Of a stretch of DNA of 64,000 nt, positions 39,845 to 49,021 are shown in pieces. Origin of the DNA: Oscillospiraceae bacterium (GTDB lineage Bacteria > Bacillota > Clostridia > Oscillospirales > SIG627); assembly GCA_015063605.1 (NCBI GenBank), contig SVTV01000007.1, positions 28,923-92,922 on the forward strand. The letters are read 5' to 3'. The stretch's first letter is position 1, and each line of letters starts with the position of its first letter. The notes under the pieces were generated by a model, which worked only from the letters and a program-made list of their open reading frames with translations, ran no database searches and was not told the DNA's origin. Made by a program: the position numbers and the translations under genes.

Positions 39845-40834
39845 TCAACCTCTGTCGGTAAATATCGGCTCCGCATCTGAGCGTGCGGGCTTGTCGCCGT
39901 CGGGATAATAGGGGTCTATCATGTATCTCTTTATTACGGGATACGCCGCATAAGCCGCCATAAACGCCGTCATGCCGATCGTAAGAATGAAGGGCAGACA
40001 TATTCCGATAGGGGTAAAATAGATATAAATAAGATAATTCAAAAAAATGGTAGCCGCAATACCTATAAGCGCCACAACATTTCTCTTCAAGCCGAGAAGA
40101 GAAAGTATAAATGCATTTTTAAGTATCTTTGTTATCTTAAGGTCGAAGGTAACCATTATGATATTGACATAAAGACGCATCATCGCATAAATGAAGGCTA
40201 TAAGCACCATTGCGAAGAATATGAGCATCCATCCAAACGCCTGATCCTCGGGCATATAATAGAAAGCAAGATAGTAGAAGTAGGTAACGTCATATATCAG
40301 AACGGCGATGCAAACAGCATCTATAACGCCCATTATCAATCCCTGCTTCCAGTTTCTTTTTATCGTTCCGAAAAATTCCGCTCCGTCGGCATGGTCTTCT
40401 CTTGCGAAATTACGCATTACATATGCCATACCCGTATTTCCGAGTCCCATCGTAAGGATCGTCAGAGCAAAAATTCCATAAAGCACATACGTTACCGCAG
40501 AAGGATAGCCCGATTCCACATACTGACCGTTAACGCCCATCATAGCCATTATTGCGGGGTTCATATCAAATCGGGAAACACCGTACAAAATGGGATAGAA
40601 CTGACGTGCCGGAGTCATAAACGGTATATTGAAATTGCCCGATATTGCCAAAAGACCTGCAAAAACAGGAAGATTGACGAAAAGATAGCAGAGATTCGCA
40701 CTCACTATCTTCCAGAACTTTCTGAAGAAAAGCACAAAGAATTTTGTAAAGGAATACTGCTTTTTTGTTTCCTCATCCTCTTTGACGACTCCCTTTCCCG
40801 GAGTCTGATAATTCATAAAATCCTTGAAAGCCAA
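39845..40834 (-). CDS. DUF624/YesL-like membrane protein
   Basis: A 329-residue protein with five or six hydrophobic segments. The opening (M)AFKDFMNYQTPGKGV resembles the NYxxPGxGV motif of DUF624/YesL proteins, which usually sit in carbohydrate-use operons. I start it at a TTG (40834), with GAAAGGA about 11 bases upstream, because that keeps the family N-terminus. An ATG at 40816 with AAGGA 4 bases upstream is possible. Hydrophobic regions cluster at about 30-70, 105-140, 170-195, 208-235 and 250-300. Function is unknown; its neighbour is a rhamnosidase-like enzyme. Confidence 0.7.
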   Translation of the reverse strand: MAFKDFMNYQTPGKGVVKEDEETKKQYSFTKFFVLFFRKFWKIVSANLCYLFVNLPVFAGLLAISGNFNIPFMTPARQFYPILYGVSRFDMNPAIMAMMGVNGQYVESGYPSAVTYVLYGIFALTILTMGLGNTGMAYVMRNFAREDHADGAEFFGTIKRNWKQGLIMGVIDAVCIAVLIYDVTYFYYLAFYYMPEDQAFGWMLIFFAMVLIAFIYAMMRLYVNIIMVTFDLKITKILKNAFILSLLGLKRNVVALIGIAATIFLNYLIYIYFTPIGICLPFILTIGMTAFMAAYAAYPVIKRYMIDPYYPDGDKPARSDAEPIFTDRG

Positions 40835-40859
40835 ATCAAATTACTTCCTTTCTTATCAT

Positions 40860-43238
40860 TTACTTCAAGGTCACAACGGTCACTCCGCTGTCGCCTTCGC
40901 CGTATGCACCCATGCGGCATTGCTTAACCCTCTTGTCTCTTTTCAGATATTCCAAAAGTCCCTTTCGCAAAGCACCTGTGCCCTTTCCGTGGATTATGGA
41001 AACGCTTCCGAGACCTGCAAGAACAGCATCGTCAAGATACTTATCGACCTTGAACCAGGCGTCCTCCACGTAATCGCCTCTGACGTCTATTTCAGCCTTT
41101 ACAATGGGACGTGCCGACGCAGTAGCTGACTTCAGCGGCTTTTTTGATGCATTTTCAAGCTCGGTTATAAGTCTCAATGAGTCAAGCTTCACCTTAGTTT
41201 TGATAGAACCGCAAAGCACGTATGCTTCCCCGCCCTTGATCTTTTCGATAACGCCCTCGTTATCTCTCTTGGAGCCTATGGCAACGAGCACTCTGTCGCC
41301 GGGAGCAAAAGCTCTCGGGGGCGTGTATCCGTCGTTGTCATCCGCCAGCTTGCTTTCGTCGATTATCTTTCCCGTAAGCCTGAGACTTTCTCTGAATTCA
41401 TTGCGCTTTGCTTCAAGCTCATTTGCATCCAGCTCCTTGGCTTGCTTTTTTTGAAGCTCATCAAGCTGTGCCATTACATTTTCGCTCTGCATTTTAGCTG
41501 TCTTCACAAGGCGTATCGCCTCTGCCTTTGCTCTTTCAAGCTCCTTTTCCGCTTCGTCAAGAAGCCTTTTGCGCTCCTCCATGGCAGTCTTCTTCGCTTC
41601 AGCCGCTTCAATACGTGCTTTCTCTGCACTTCTCAGACTATCCTCCATGGCGATTCTGTCGCTTTCGAGCTTTTCAACGACCTTTTCAAAGCGAAGGCTT
41701 TCCGAATCTATAAACTCGGATGCGGCATTTATTATATCCGATGAAAGACCGAGTCTTTCCGATATAAGAAAGGCATTGGATCTTCCGGGAGTACCCATTA
41801 TAAGCCTGTAGGTGGGCTTCAGGGAATTGACATCGAATTCACATGAAGCATTCTCAACTCTTTCCGTTGAAAGTGCATATGACTTCAATTCGGGATAGTG
41901 GGTAGTGGCAAGACATTTTGCGCCGAGAGAGCGTACTCTCTCAAGAATGGCAATGGCAAGAGCCGCACCCTCTACGGGGTCTGTGCCCGCACCCAATTCA
42001 TCGAAAACGAGAAGCGCGCCGGGCTTTGTATTCTCAAGCATGGATACAATATTGACCATATGGGATGAGAATGTGGACAGTGACTGCTCGATGCTCTGTT
42101 CATCGCCTATATCGCAGAGGATATCGGTATAAATGCATACCGTGCTTTCCTCATCGGCAGGTATATGGATACCGCTCTGAGCCATCATGGCAAGAAGAGC
42201 AAGAGTCTTTATGGATACCGTTTTACCGCCGGTGTTGGGACCCGTGATAACGAGAGTATCGAACTGCTTGCCGAGGGAAATATTTATCGGAACCACCTTC
42301 GTCTTATCAAGGAGAGGGTGGCGTGCCTTTTTCAGATTCGTGTAAGTCCCCTCGTTTATCGAAGGCTCCACGGCATCTGATCTGAATGAATATTCAGCCT
42401 TTGCAAAGATCGTGGATATCTCCACTATATTATAAAAATCAAGATACAATGCCTCGGAAAATCCTTCAACTCTTCTTGAGAAGACATTGAGGATGCGTTC
42501 TATCTCTTCCCTTTCCTCATTTTCAAGGAGTTTTATCTCATTATTAAGCTCTACAACGGGAAGGGGCTCAATAAATACCGTGGCACGGGAGGAGGATGTA
42601 TCATGAACGAGACCCTTTATCTCATTGCGGTACTCAGCTCTGACGGGGATAACATATCTTCCGTTTCTTATGGTAACGATGTTTTCCTGGAGATAGGAGG
42701 AAAACGCACCGCCCGTGTACTTCTGGAGGGTTTCACGTATTCTCGCACCGGAAAGACGTATCTTTTTTCTTATCTCGAAAAGCTTGTCGGAGGCGTCGTC
42801 CGCTATCATATCCTCGCTTATTATGGCGCGGTTTATATCGTCGCACAAAGCCTTATTGGGTATGAGTCTGTTGAATATCACATAAAGTGAATTGCTCTCC
42901 TCAAGAGCCTCACCGAAGGCTGCTACATGTCCCGCAGAGGACAGCATAGAAGCTATACGTAAAAGCTCCTGTGCATTAAGCTGTGCACCCTTTTCAGCTC
43001 TGGAAATGCTTTGAGGCACCGTTGGATGGGCGGAAAGGGTGGGAGCGCCTTTAACGGAAAGCATTTTTTTTGCATCCGACGTCTGCCTTTGAAGAAGTCT
43101 TACTGCGGAAATATCCGTTTCGGGCATTATTTCTCTTATTTTCTGAGCGCCCGATTCGATAGCACAGCACTCAGCTATCTTTTCAAGCACTTTATCAAAT
43201 TCAAGCCGTTTTGCGGCATGTTCAAATATTCGATTCAT
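40860..43238 (-). CDS. mutS2: MutS2-type ATPase/endonuclease
   Basis: A 792-residue MutS-like protein lacking the mismatch-recognition domain. The core/lever region comes first (about 1-310), then the ATPase with Walker A VITGPNTGGKTVS and Walker B LLVFDELGAGTDPVEG. A long charged coiled-coil-rich region follows (about 510-650). A C-terminal Smr domain (about 715-792) carries EIDVRGDYVEDA and HGKGTGALRKGL. MutS2 is linked to suppression of recombination and, in B. subtilis, to rescue of collided ribosomes. Its start overlaps the end of recO by 17 bases. Confidence 0.95.
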   Translation of the reverse strand: MNRIFEHAAKRLEFDKVLEKIAECCAIESGAQKIREIMPETDISAVRLLQRQTSDAKKMLSVKGAPTLSAHPTVPQSISRAEKGAQLNAQELLRIASMLSSAGHVAAFGEALEESNSLYVIFNRLIPNKALCDDINRAIISEDMIADDASDKLFEIRKKIRLSGARIRETLQKYTGGAFSSYLQENIVTIRNGRYVIPVRAEYRNEIKGLVHDTSSSRATVFIEPLPVVELNNEIKLLENEEREEIERILNVFSRRVEGFSEALYLDFYNIVEISTIFAKAEYSFRSDAVEPSINEGTYTNLKKARHPLLDKTKVVPINISLGKQFDTLVITGPNTGGKTVSIKTLALLAMMAQSGIHIPADEESTVCIYTDILCDIGDEQSIEQSLSTFSSHMVNIVSMLENTKPGALLVFDELGAGTDPVEGAALAIAILERVRSLGAKCLATTHYPELKSYALSTERVENASCEFDVNSLKPTYRLIMGTPGRSNAFLISERLGLSSDIINAASEFIDSESLRFEKVVEKLESDRIAMEDSLRSAEKARIEAAEAKKTAMEERKRLLDEAEKELERAKAEAIRLVKTAKMQSENVMAQLDELQKKQAKELDANELEAKRNEFRESLRLTGKIIDESKLADDNDGYTPPRAFAPGDRVLVAIGSKRDNEGVIEKIKGGEAYVLCGSIKTKVKLDSLRLITELENASKKPLKSATASARPIVKAEIDVRGDYVEDAWFKVDKYLDDAVLAGLGSVSIIHGKGTGALRKGLLEYLKRDKRVKQCRMGAYGEGDSGVTVVTLK

Positions 43239-44073
43239 AACTGTAAATATCTTTAAAATATGTCAGGCTCTTAAAGCCTCTTTCAAGTTGGTTGAGTAAA
43301 TATTTTTCCGTAAAGGAGGCAAATTCCTTTATAAGTATCTCGGGAACGCTTACTGCGTATGCCTTTTTTTCCTCTACCGACAATGTTCTCATAATGAGCA
43401 TAAGTGCGTCCGAGGATACTGTCATGGTATTTTCTTCGAAAGGATCGGAAGCGCCTCCCGATGAAGATGTATTTTCGGCTCTGCCGGCTTTCATAAAGGA
43501 CTCGGCATTGCATCTTGCACATTGCATATTTCCGTTCACAAGATGTACAGACACGTATCCTCCCTTTTCGGAGCAATCGTCACCGCATACGGAGCAATAA
43601 GGGAGATCGGGAGAAAATCCGAGAATTGAGGCAAGCCGCAATTCAAAAACCGATTTTACAAGTAAAATCTCTCTGTCGGATTTCGATACAAGGTATAGAG
43701 CATTTGCGGCGCAGGTAAAAAGACCGTCATCGTGTATCCTGCTTTCATCCTTGGAAAGGGGGAAATCTGTCGAGGCGAAAAGACATACCTCCGCAACATA
43801 AAACGCAAGAGACAAGGCGGAAAGAGATTTTCCCGGACGGATAAGCGTCTTTATCAATCGGGAATTCTTCAATCTGCACATGCCGTCCTTTACTGTAAGT
43901 GTAAACTCGGAATAGGCAAACTCCATGCATGCGGAAGCGTTGGCACTTTTCATCAGACGCACGCCGAAAGCACGGAAAGTCACCTTTCCGTATTCTGTCA
44001 AAACAGTTATCAGCTTGTCAAAATCTCCCGCATCAGTAGTCTTCAGCACTATCCCGGTCACTATTACTTCCAT
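43222..44073 (-). CDS. recO: DNA repair protein RecO
   Basis: RecO works with RecF and RecR to load RecA on SSB-coated gaps. The 283 residues begin with the OB-fold VIVTGIVLKTTDAGDFDKLITVLTEYGK-like domain (about 1-80). A helical domain follows, with a zinc-finger insertion at about 159-190 (CSVC...CARC). It starts 7 bases after the serine hydrolase stop and overlaps mutS2, so the three are probably co-transcribed. Confidence 0.92.
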   Translation of the reverse strand: MEVIVTGIVLKTTDAGDFDKLITVLTEYGKVTFRAFGVRLMKSANASACMEFAYSEFTLTVKDGMCRLKNSRLIKTLIRPGKSLSALSLAFYVAEVCLFASTDFPLSKDESRIHDDGLFTCAANALYLVSKSDREILLVKSVFELRLASILGFSPDLPYCSVCGDDCSEKGGYVSVHLVNGNMQCARCNAESFMKAGRAENTSSSGGASDPFEENTMTVSSDALMLIMRTLSVEEKKAYAVSVPEILIKEFASFTEKYLLNQLERGFKSLTYFKDIYSYESNI

Positions 44074-44080
44074 AAGTACA

Positions 44081-45292
44081 CTAAATTTCCTGCTCTTCTA
44101 TAATATTGCCATTGTTATTGTCGGTTTCTATAATATAATCGTCGGTCGATACAAAATATTCCTTCATTATCTCGTCGATGCACAGAAGGATCTCCGTAAT
44201 GTTTTTTCCGTCGTTTTTATTTCCGTTTCGTCCCGTGAGAACAGCTACAGTATAAGGATGCTCAGCAAAAACAACACCGCTTTCATTTTGAGCCTCTGCA
44301 CCCCATCCCGCTTTATGTGCAATCGTATAGCTGTCATACATGGAATCGTCGAAAAAGCTGTGATTTGCCTTTTTCAAAAGCTCCATATACCATTTACCCG
44401 TTTCGGTCTCACAGTACATTCTGTATATTTCTCTCCATATTATACCCATTTCACAAGCACGGAAATATCCGAATTTCACGATGTGATCGAGCCATTTTGT
44501 ACAGCCCATGGAGGATATCATTTCATTGTAGCCTTCATACCCGAAGTGACTGTGTATCATCATGTATGCCACGTTGTCGCTTATGGTGATCATTTTCTCC
44601 ATAAGCTCCCTCACGGTATAAACACTTCCGTCCTCCGAATACTTTATCGTTCCGCCTCCGCCCTTGTAGTGCTTTGCTTTGTTGTAAACGACTTTATCGT
44701 CAAAGGAGGCTTCGCCGCTTTCGATCTGCTTTATCACGTAAAGGCCCATGGCGGCTTTTATAAGGCTTTCGCTTATTATGGGAGAATAGGCATTGAAGCT
44801 TAAAGACATCCCGGTATAGAGATCGGATACATAAAAGCAGGTCTTGAATCTTTTTTGATCTTCCGTATCCTTATCGGTATCTATAAGATCGAAAAGTCTT
44901 TTATACAGCTCGTCGCTTATTACGTAATCCGTATTGTTTATATATATAATACCCGCCTGATGCTTTTCATTCTTGAACACATCCTCCGATACAAGAGGAG
45001 GATAAGATGAAAACTGCATATTATTCACGGAATATAATGCCGAAGAAAAGCTTTCCGCAAAGGAAACAATATTCTCCTGTGGCACATCGCACTGCATTCC
45101 GGCAATCATATCCGTCTCATCAGCTGCGAGCGGTTCTTTCTCTGTTATTACTTGTTCCGTGCTCAAGGGCGTCTTCTCACCTGTATCGGGAGGAGCCTGC
45201 GTACAGGAGCACAAAACGATCAAAAACGACAGCAAAAAAACAATTCTTTTTACAAAAAAAGTATTTTTACAAAAAAAGTCAAAATTCATCAC
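44081..45292 (-). CDS. Lipoprotein serine hydrolase of the class A beta-lactamase fold
   Basis: A 403-residue protein with a signal peptide ending in the lipobox LCSC (Cys30), then a low-complexity acidic linker and a penicillin-recognising-enzyme domain (about 145-370). The active-site triad of motifs is visible: SLIK (Ser176, Lys179), SDN (238-240) and KAG (327-329) in place of KTG. This could be a membrane-tethered D,D-peptidase-like protein or a beta-lactamase; the sequence does not decide. An ATG at 45289 is an equally good start. It lies immediately upstream of recO. Confidence 0.85.
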   Translation of the reverse strand: MMNFDFFCKNTFFVKRIVFLLSFLIVLCSCTQAPPDTGEKTPLSTEQVITEKEPLAADETDMIAGMQCDVPQENIVSFAESFSSALYSVNNMQFSSYPPLVSEDVFKNEKHQAGIIYINNTDYVISDELYKRLFDLIDTDKDTEDQKRFKTCFYVSDLYTGMSLSFNAYSPIISESLIKAAMGLYVIKQIESGEASFDDKVVYNKAKHYKGGGGTIKYSEDGSVYTVRELMEKMITISDNVAYMMIHSHFGYEGYNEMISSMGCTKWLDHIVKFGYFRACEMGIIWREIYRMYCETETGKWYMELLKKANHSFFDDSMYDSYTIAHKAGWGAEAQNESGVVFAEHPYTVAVLTGRNGNKNDGKNITEILLCIDEIMKEYFVSTDDYIIETDNNNGNIIEEQEI

Positions 45293-45323
45293 AAAATGTT
45301 TCCTTGCCGTAAGTAAGACTTAG

Positions 45324-45354
45324 GCGATGCCGCAGGTATATCCCGCAGCATCGC
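45324..45354 (-). terminator. Possible terminator after the Gfo/Idh gene
   Basis: A stem GCGATGC (45324-45330) with GCATCGC (45348-45354), extended inside by CGCAG/CTGCG-type pairing, lies 40 bases below the gene stop. The T-run is weak (CTAAGTCTT on the minus strand). Confidence 0.5.
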
Positions 45355-45393
45355 TCATTATTAACGTAAGTAAAGCTTTATTTACGTAAAATA

Positions 45394-46467
45394 TTATAAT
45401 CCTCTGTAGAAGAGCGGCACATCAAGCCATACATTACCCTTCATAGCAGCTTCATGCGCTATGAGTCCGGGAAGTGTCATATCGAGAGCTTTGACTATGT
45501 CGATAGCGGGCTTTCTGTCGTAACGGATATCATCTATAAATGTGTTTATAAGATAATATTCGCATGTTCCGTGTCCGCCTGCTTCCATAGCTGCGGAAGC
45601 TGTGGGGTCGGAAGCGTAGTTTGTGAAGTTAACGCATCCGGAGTCCATACCCTCGAAGTATCTTCTTGCTCTGTCGGAGGTATAGTTATCTGTTTCTATG
45701 TAACCCTTGGAGCCGTACATAGCGTAGCCGCACCAAGCAGGATTACGAGGCGAAACGGAGGATCTGAGAAGACGGATGGTAACGCCCTTTGCTGTTTCGA
45801 AGAGAGCGCACTGCATATCGATAGCACCGACTCCTACGGGCTCTATAATGTTGATGCTCTTACCGGAGCCTGTTGCCTTAACGACATAGTCATCAAGCCA
45901 ATAAAGGATCGGGCCCAAGCTGTGAGAGCAGTAATGAAGGGGAGCTCTCTTTGTTCTCCAAAGCTCCTTACCTGTCTTGTCAATGACTCTGTCTCTTATT
46001 TCGTGAACGTATTCACCCTCTGCATAGTGGATGTGTCCGAGATATCCCTTATCTACATAATCCTTCCACTCGAGAACGAAGTGCATATAGTTGCAGTTTT
46101 CCGCGAGCATATACTTAGCCTTGGATCTCTTTACTGCTTCATAAATATTTTCGCATCCCTTAACGCTGTCAGCGGCTGTAACCTCGCAAAGAACGTTGAT
46201 GTTCATATCGAGAGCCTTGATGACCTGTTCTTCATGGTAAGGTATGGGTGTTCCGAGGATAACGAGATCCAATCCCGAATTTATAAAATCATCGTAATTG
46301 GTAAAGCACTGTGTATCCTTAAGTCCAAAAAATTCTGCGTTTGCCGCAAGCTTTTCGGTATCAAAATCGCAAAGAGCGGTGATCTCTGTATGGGGGTTAT
46401 TTGTAATAACTCTTCCGTAAGCTGTTCCTCTTCCGATTCCGACCATTCCGACGCGAAGCTTATCCAT
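45394..46467 (-). CDS. Gfo/Idh/MocA-family oxidoreductase
   Basis: A 357-residue NAD(P)-dependent dehydrogenase acting on sugars or sugar derivatives. Starting at 46467, with GAAAGGAATC about 9 bases upstream, it opens with the Rossmann segment LRVGMVGIGRGTAYG. It then has NPHTEITALCDFD, the dinucleotide-site EVTAADSV where EKP(LIV) is more usual, and a C-terminal substrate domain. A zinc-free catalytic His/Lys set cannot be assigned by eye. The substrate is unknown. It stands alone with a consensus promoter about 100 bases upstream. Confidence 0.85.
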   Translation of the reverse strand: MDKLRVGMVGIGRGTAYGRVITNNPHTEITALCDFDTEKLAANAEFFGLKDTQCFTNYDDFINSGLDLVILGTPIPYHEEQVIKALDMNINVLCEVTAADSVKGCENIYEAVKRSKAKYMLAENCNYMHFVLEWKDYVDKGYLGHIHYAEGEYVHEIRDRVIDKTGKELWRTKRAPLHYCSHSLGPILYWLDDYVVKATGSGKSINIIEPVGVGAIDMQCALFETAKGVTIRLLRSSVSPRNPAWCGYAMYGSKGYIETDNYTSDRARRYFEGMDSGCVNFTNYASDPTASAAMEAGGHGTCEYYLINTFIDDIRYDRKPAIDIVKALDMTLPGLIAHEAAMKGNVWLDVPLFYRGL

Positions 46468-46573
46468 ATTTTTGATTCCTTTCTTGTATATCGGCATGTC
46501 CGATCTTTGTTTCGTGGTTAAAACACGCAAGTCATCCGTTTATACTACAACAGCGGATACTGCGATTTGTATC

Positions 46574-46602
46574 ATTATATCAATTTGAAAGCGTTTTGTC
46601 AA
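46574..46602 (-). promoter_or_regulatory. Consensus promoter of the Gfo/Idh gene
   Basis: On the minus strand TTGACA (plus 46597-46602) and TATAAT (plus 46574-46579) are separated by exactly 17 bases. The leader is about 100 bases long. Confidence 0.88.
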
Positions 46603-46652
46603 TAAACTATCTGTAAAAACCCGTTCATTTCGACGATTTCTTTCATAGTTTT

Positions 46653-47948
46653 TTATAATTGTGCCGCACCGATAATGAAATCATCGGACGCCTCGCATAT
46701 CATGGGAAGGATACGCATAAGAGTTATCCTTCTTCTCATGAATGAATGGTTGATGATGCCCTCTCGTCCCAGCTCTTCGGTCACCTCGATCTCCTCGAGA
46801 GTAGTGGGAGATCCCGCCGTAACAAGAAGCTTTTCCATCTCCTCCGGGCAAGGAAGGAACTTCTTTATATAGCCTCTTATCTCATCCCATGAAGCTTCAA
46901 GCTTTTCGGGAGAGATACCGTATGTTATGGGCTCGGGATCGTTCATCTCAAGAACGGAGGGGTAAAGATTTTCGCCGTAGGATGCTCTGACCTTATCCCA
47001 ATCAACATTTTCCTTACGTGCCGTGATCTTTTCAAGCTCTGCCATCCTGTGATATATCCTGCTGCACAGAAGTGTGGCTACGCCTACCTTTCTTCCGTGA
47101 AGATCCGATATTTTTCCTTCTTCAAGCTTCTTTATTTCCCAGAAGTGGCTGATAACGTGCTCAGCACCCGAGGCAGGACGTGAGGAGTGTGCAAATTTCA
47201 TTGCTATTCCTGTAAGTATAAGAGCCTCGCATACCGCTTTTGCGCTTTCCTCATCATCGGCTGTTATTCTATCGGCAAGCTCCTTGATCCTCTCCGCAGC
47301 GGTCCATGTGAGGTTTTCCACTCTCGGGCATATCTTTTCACCCGTAAGGATATTGGATATATGCCAATCCACAAGACCCACATACTTTGCCATCATATCG
47401 CCGAAGCCCGCGCCCTTCAATCTTGCAGGCGCCTTTGCCAATATCTCCGTATCGGCAAGGATGAGCATGGGCTGCTTTGCCTGATAAGATTTTTTGAAAT
47501 TGTTATCGGTTATGGGCGCCGTATCGGATGCAAGTCCGTCCATGGATGGTGCTGTAGCAAAGAGTACAAATGGCTTATCTGCCTTAAAGGATGCAAGACG
47601 GCATATATCATTGCACGAGCCGCTTCCCACGGAAAGCACTATGTCGCTGTCCTTGCAGGCATCGGCAACGTTATCCACCTCTTTCATATCGGCAACGCAT
47701 ATATTATTGTATATGAACGCCTTCACGAGAAAGCCTTCCGTTTCCAATGACTTCAGGATACCGCAGGAGGCGTTTATCTCATTTTTATCGGAGACCATGA
47801 ATATCTTGTTTTTGTCGGTGAATCTTCTTATAAGCTCTCCTGCTCTGTCTTTCACACCGTGCTCTATTATAATATCCTTTATATCGACGGTATGCTCCTC
47901 GCCGCATTCACAGTTTTTGAACTGTTCAAGTAATGCACTAAGCTCCAT
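46653..47948 (-). CDS. sn-Glycerol-1-phosphate dehydrogenase (AraM/EgsA type)
   Basis: An NAD(P)-dependent, metal-containing dehydrogenase that reduces dihydroxyacetone phosphate to sn-glycerol-1-phosphate. The 431 residues show VGSGSCNDICRLASF (NAD site, about 108-122) and FATAPSMDGLASDTAP (about 130-145), both typical of AraM. Likely metal ligands are Asp184 in GAGFGDMMAKY, His264/His268 in GAEHVISHFWE and His284 in DLHGRKVGVAT. In B. subtilis AraM feeds heptaprenylglyceryl phosphate synthesis. It ends an apparent operon rpe, P1 peptidase, this gene. Confidence 0.9.
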   Translation of the reverse strand: MELSALLEQFKNCECGEEHTVDIKDIIIEHGVKDRAGELIRRFTDKNKIFMVSDKNEINASCGILKSLETEGFLVKAFIYNNICVADMKEVDNVADACKDSDIVLSVGSGSCNDICRLASFKADKPFVLFATAPSMDGLASDTAPITDNNFKKSYQAKQPMLILADTEILAKAPARLKGAGFGDMMAKYVGLVDWHISNILTGEKICPRVENLTWTAAERIKELADRITADDEESAKAVCEALILTGIAMKFAHSSRPASGAEHVISHFWEIKKLEEGKISDLHGRKVGVATLLCSRIYHRMAELEKITARKENVDWDKVRASYGENLYPSVLEMNDPEPITYGISPEKLEASWDEIRGYIKKFLPCPEEMEKLLVTAGSPTTLEEIEVTEELGREGIINHSFMRRRITLMRILPMICEASDDFIIGAAQL

Positions 47949-47983
47949 AATAGCTCCTTTAACTCATTTATTTTTAATTATGT

Positions 47984-49009
47984 TTACAGAATGTCTTTCA
48001 AGCTTTTCAGAAGTGTTCCGTTAAAAGCATGAAGCTCTTCTGCGCATACCATTGAATTGAGTATTGCTTCTTCGGTCGCTTCACCTGCAGCACGAAACAG
48101 AATATCAAGCTTACTTTCCTTTACACAGGAAATGGATACGATATCATCATCGGATGATGAAAAACGATTCGATGTGGAAAAACCTATAAACACTTCTCCG
48201 CTTCCGTGACCTATATACGATCCGCATCGTGCAATTCCCACCGAGCATCGTTTTATGACCCTTTTCAGCTGACGTGATGTCAACGGAACATCACATGCCA
48301 AAATAACCATTATAGATCCCACGTCACACTCACCCATACGAGAGGAATGATCATCTTCGGATATTTTCTTTCCGTCTATTCTGAGATCTTCATGCTTACC
48401 GTAATTCGACTGAACGATAACACCGACCGTATAATCTTTGCCGCCGAGCGATACGATACGTGAAGCAGAGCCTATTCCGCCCTTCAATCCATAGCACTTG
48501 GTACCCGCGCCCGCACCGACTCCGCCTTCTTCGAAATCAGCGCAAGCAGACCCGATAGCGGAAAATACGTGTTCCTTCGAAACAGCTCTGTCAGCTATGT
48601 CATTCGTGCGGCAGTCGTTGCATTCTCCCACAACGGAATTCACGGAAACAACATCTGTTCCTTCTTCTTTACAACGGCATATCGTATATTCGACCACAGC
48701 ATCGGAAACTTTTCCCACATTCAAAGTATTAGTAAGAGCTATCGGTGTCTCCAACGTTCCCAATTCCTCTATCTGCAAGGTTCCGGCTGTTTTACCGAAT
48801 CCATTGTGCACATATACGGATGCCGTCATTTTATTGAGAAAAATGTTGTCTTCCGACGGCATTATGACGGTAACTCCCGTATTATGTTTTTCATCACGCA
48901 CGGTGCAATGACCTACCGTAACGCCCGGAACGTCCGTTATTTTATTAAGCTTTCCTGTCGGAAGAACACCTATACGGACACCAAAGTCCGAAATACGTTT
49001 TTGTTTCAT
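47984..49009 (-). CDS. P1-family peptidase (DmpA-like, Ntn-type)
   Basis: A 341-residue member of the self-processing DmpA/beta-peptidyl aminopeptidase family. Visible marks are the N-terminal ITDVPGVTVGHCTV, the glycine-rich GGVGAGAGTKCYGLKGGIG before the processing region, and CDVGSIMVILACDVPL at about 228-245. In this family a Ser in such a GS motif becomes the N-terminal nucleophile after autocleavage. The natural substrate is not predictable. It starts 12 bases after rpe and is followed by the glycerol-1-phosphate dehydrogenase gene after 35 bases. Confidence 0.9.
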   Translation of the reverse strand: MKQKRISDFGVRIGVLPTGKLNKITDVPGVTVGHCTVRDEKHNTGVTVIMPSEDNIFLNKMTASVYVHNGFGKTAGTLQIEELGTLETPIALTNTLNVGKVSDAVVEYTICRCKEEGTDVVSVNSVVGECNDCRTNDIADRAVSKEHVFSAIGSACADFEEGGVGAGAGTKCYGLKGGIGSASRIVSLGGKDYTVGVIVQSNYGKHEDLRIDGKKISEDDHSSRMGECDVGSIMVILACDVPLTSRQLKRVIKRCSVGIARCGSYIGHGSGEVFIGFSTSNRFSSSDDDIVSISCVKESKLDILFRAAGEATEEAILNSMVCAEELHAFNGTLLKSLKDIL

Positions 49010-49021
49010 ATTTGTAATATC

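Noticed and set aside
45454..46521. 355-codon plus-strand frame opposite the Gfo/Idh gene
   Set aside because: Antisense shadow; the minus-strand gene has a consensus promoter, ribosome-binding site and Rossmann motif.
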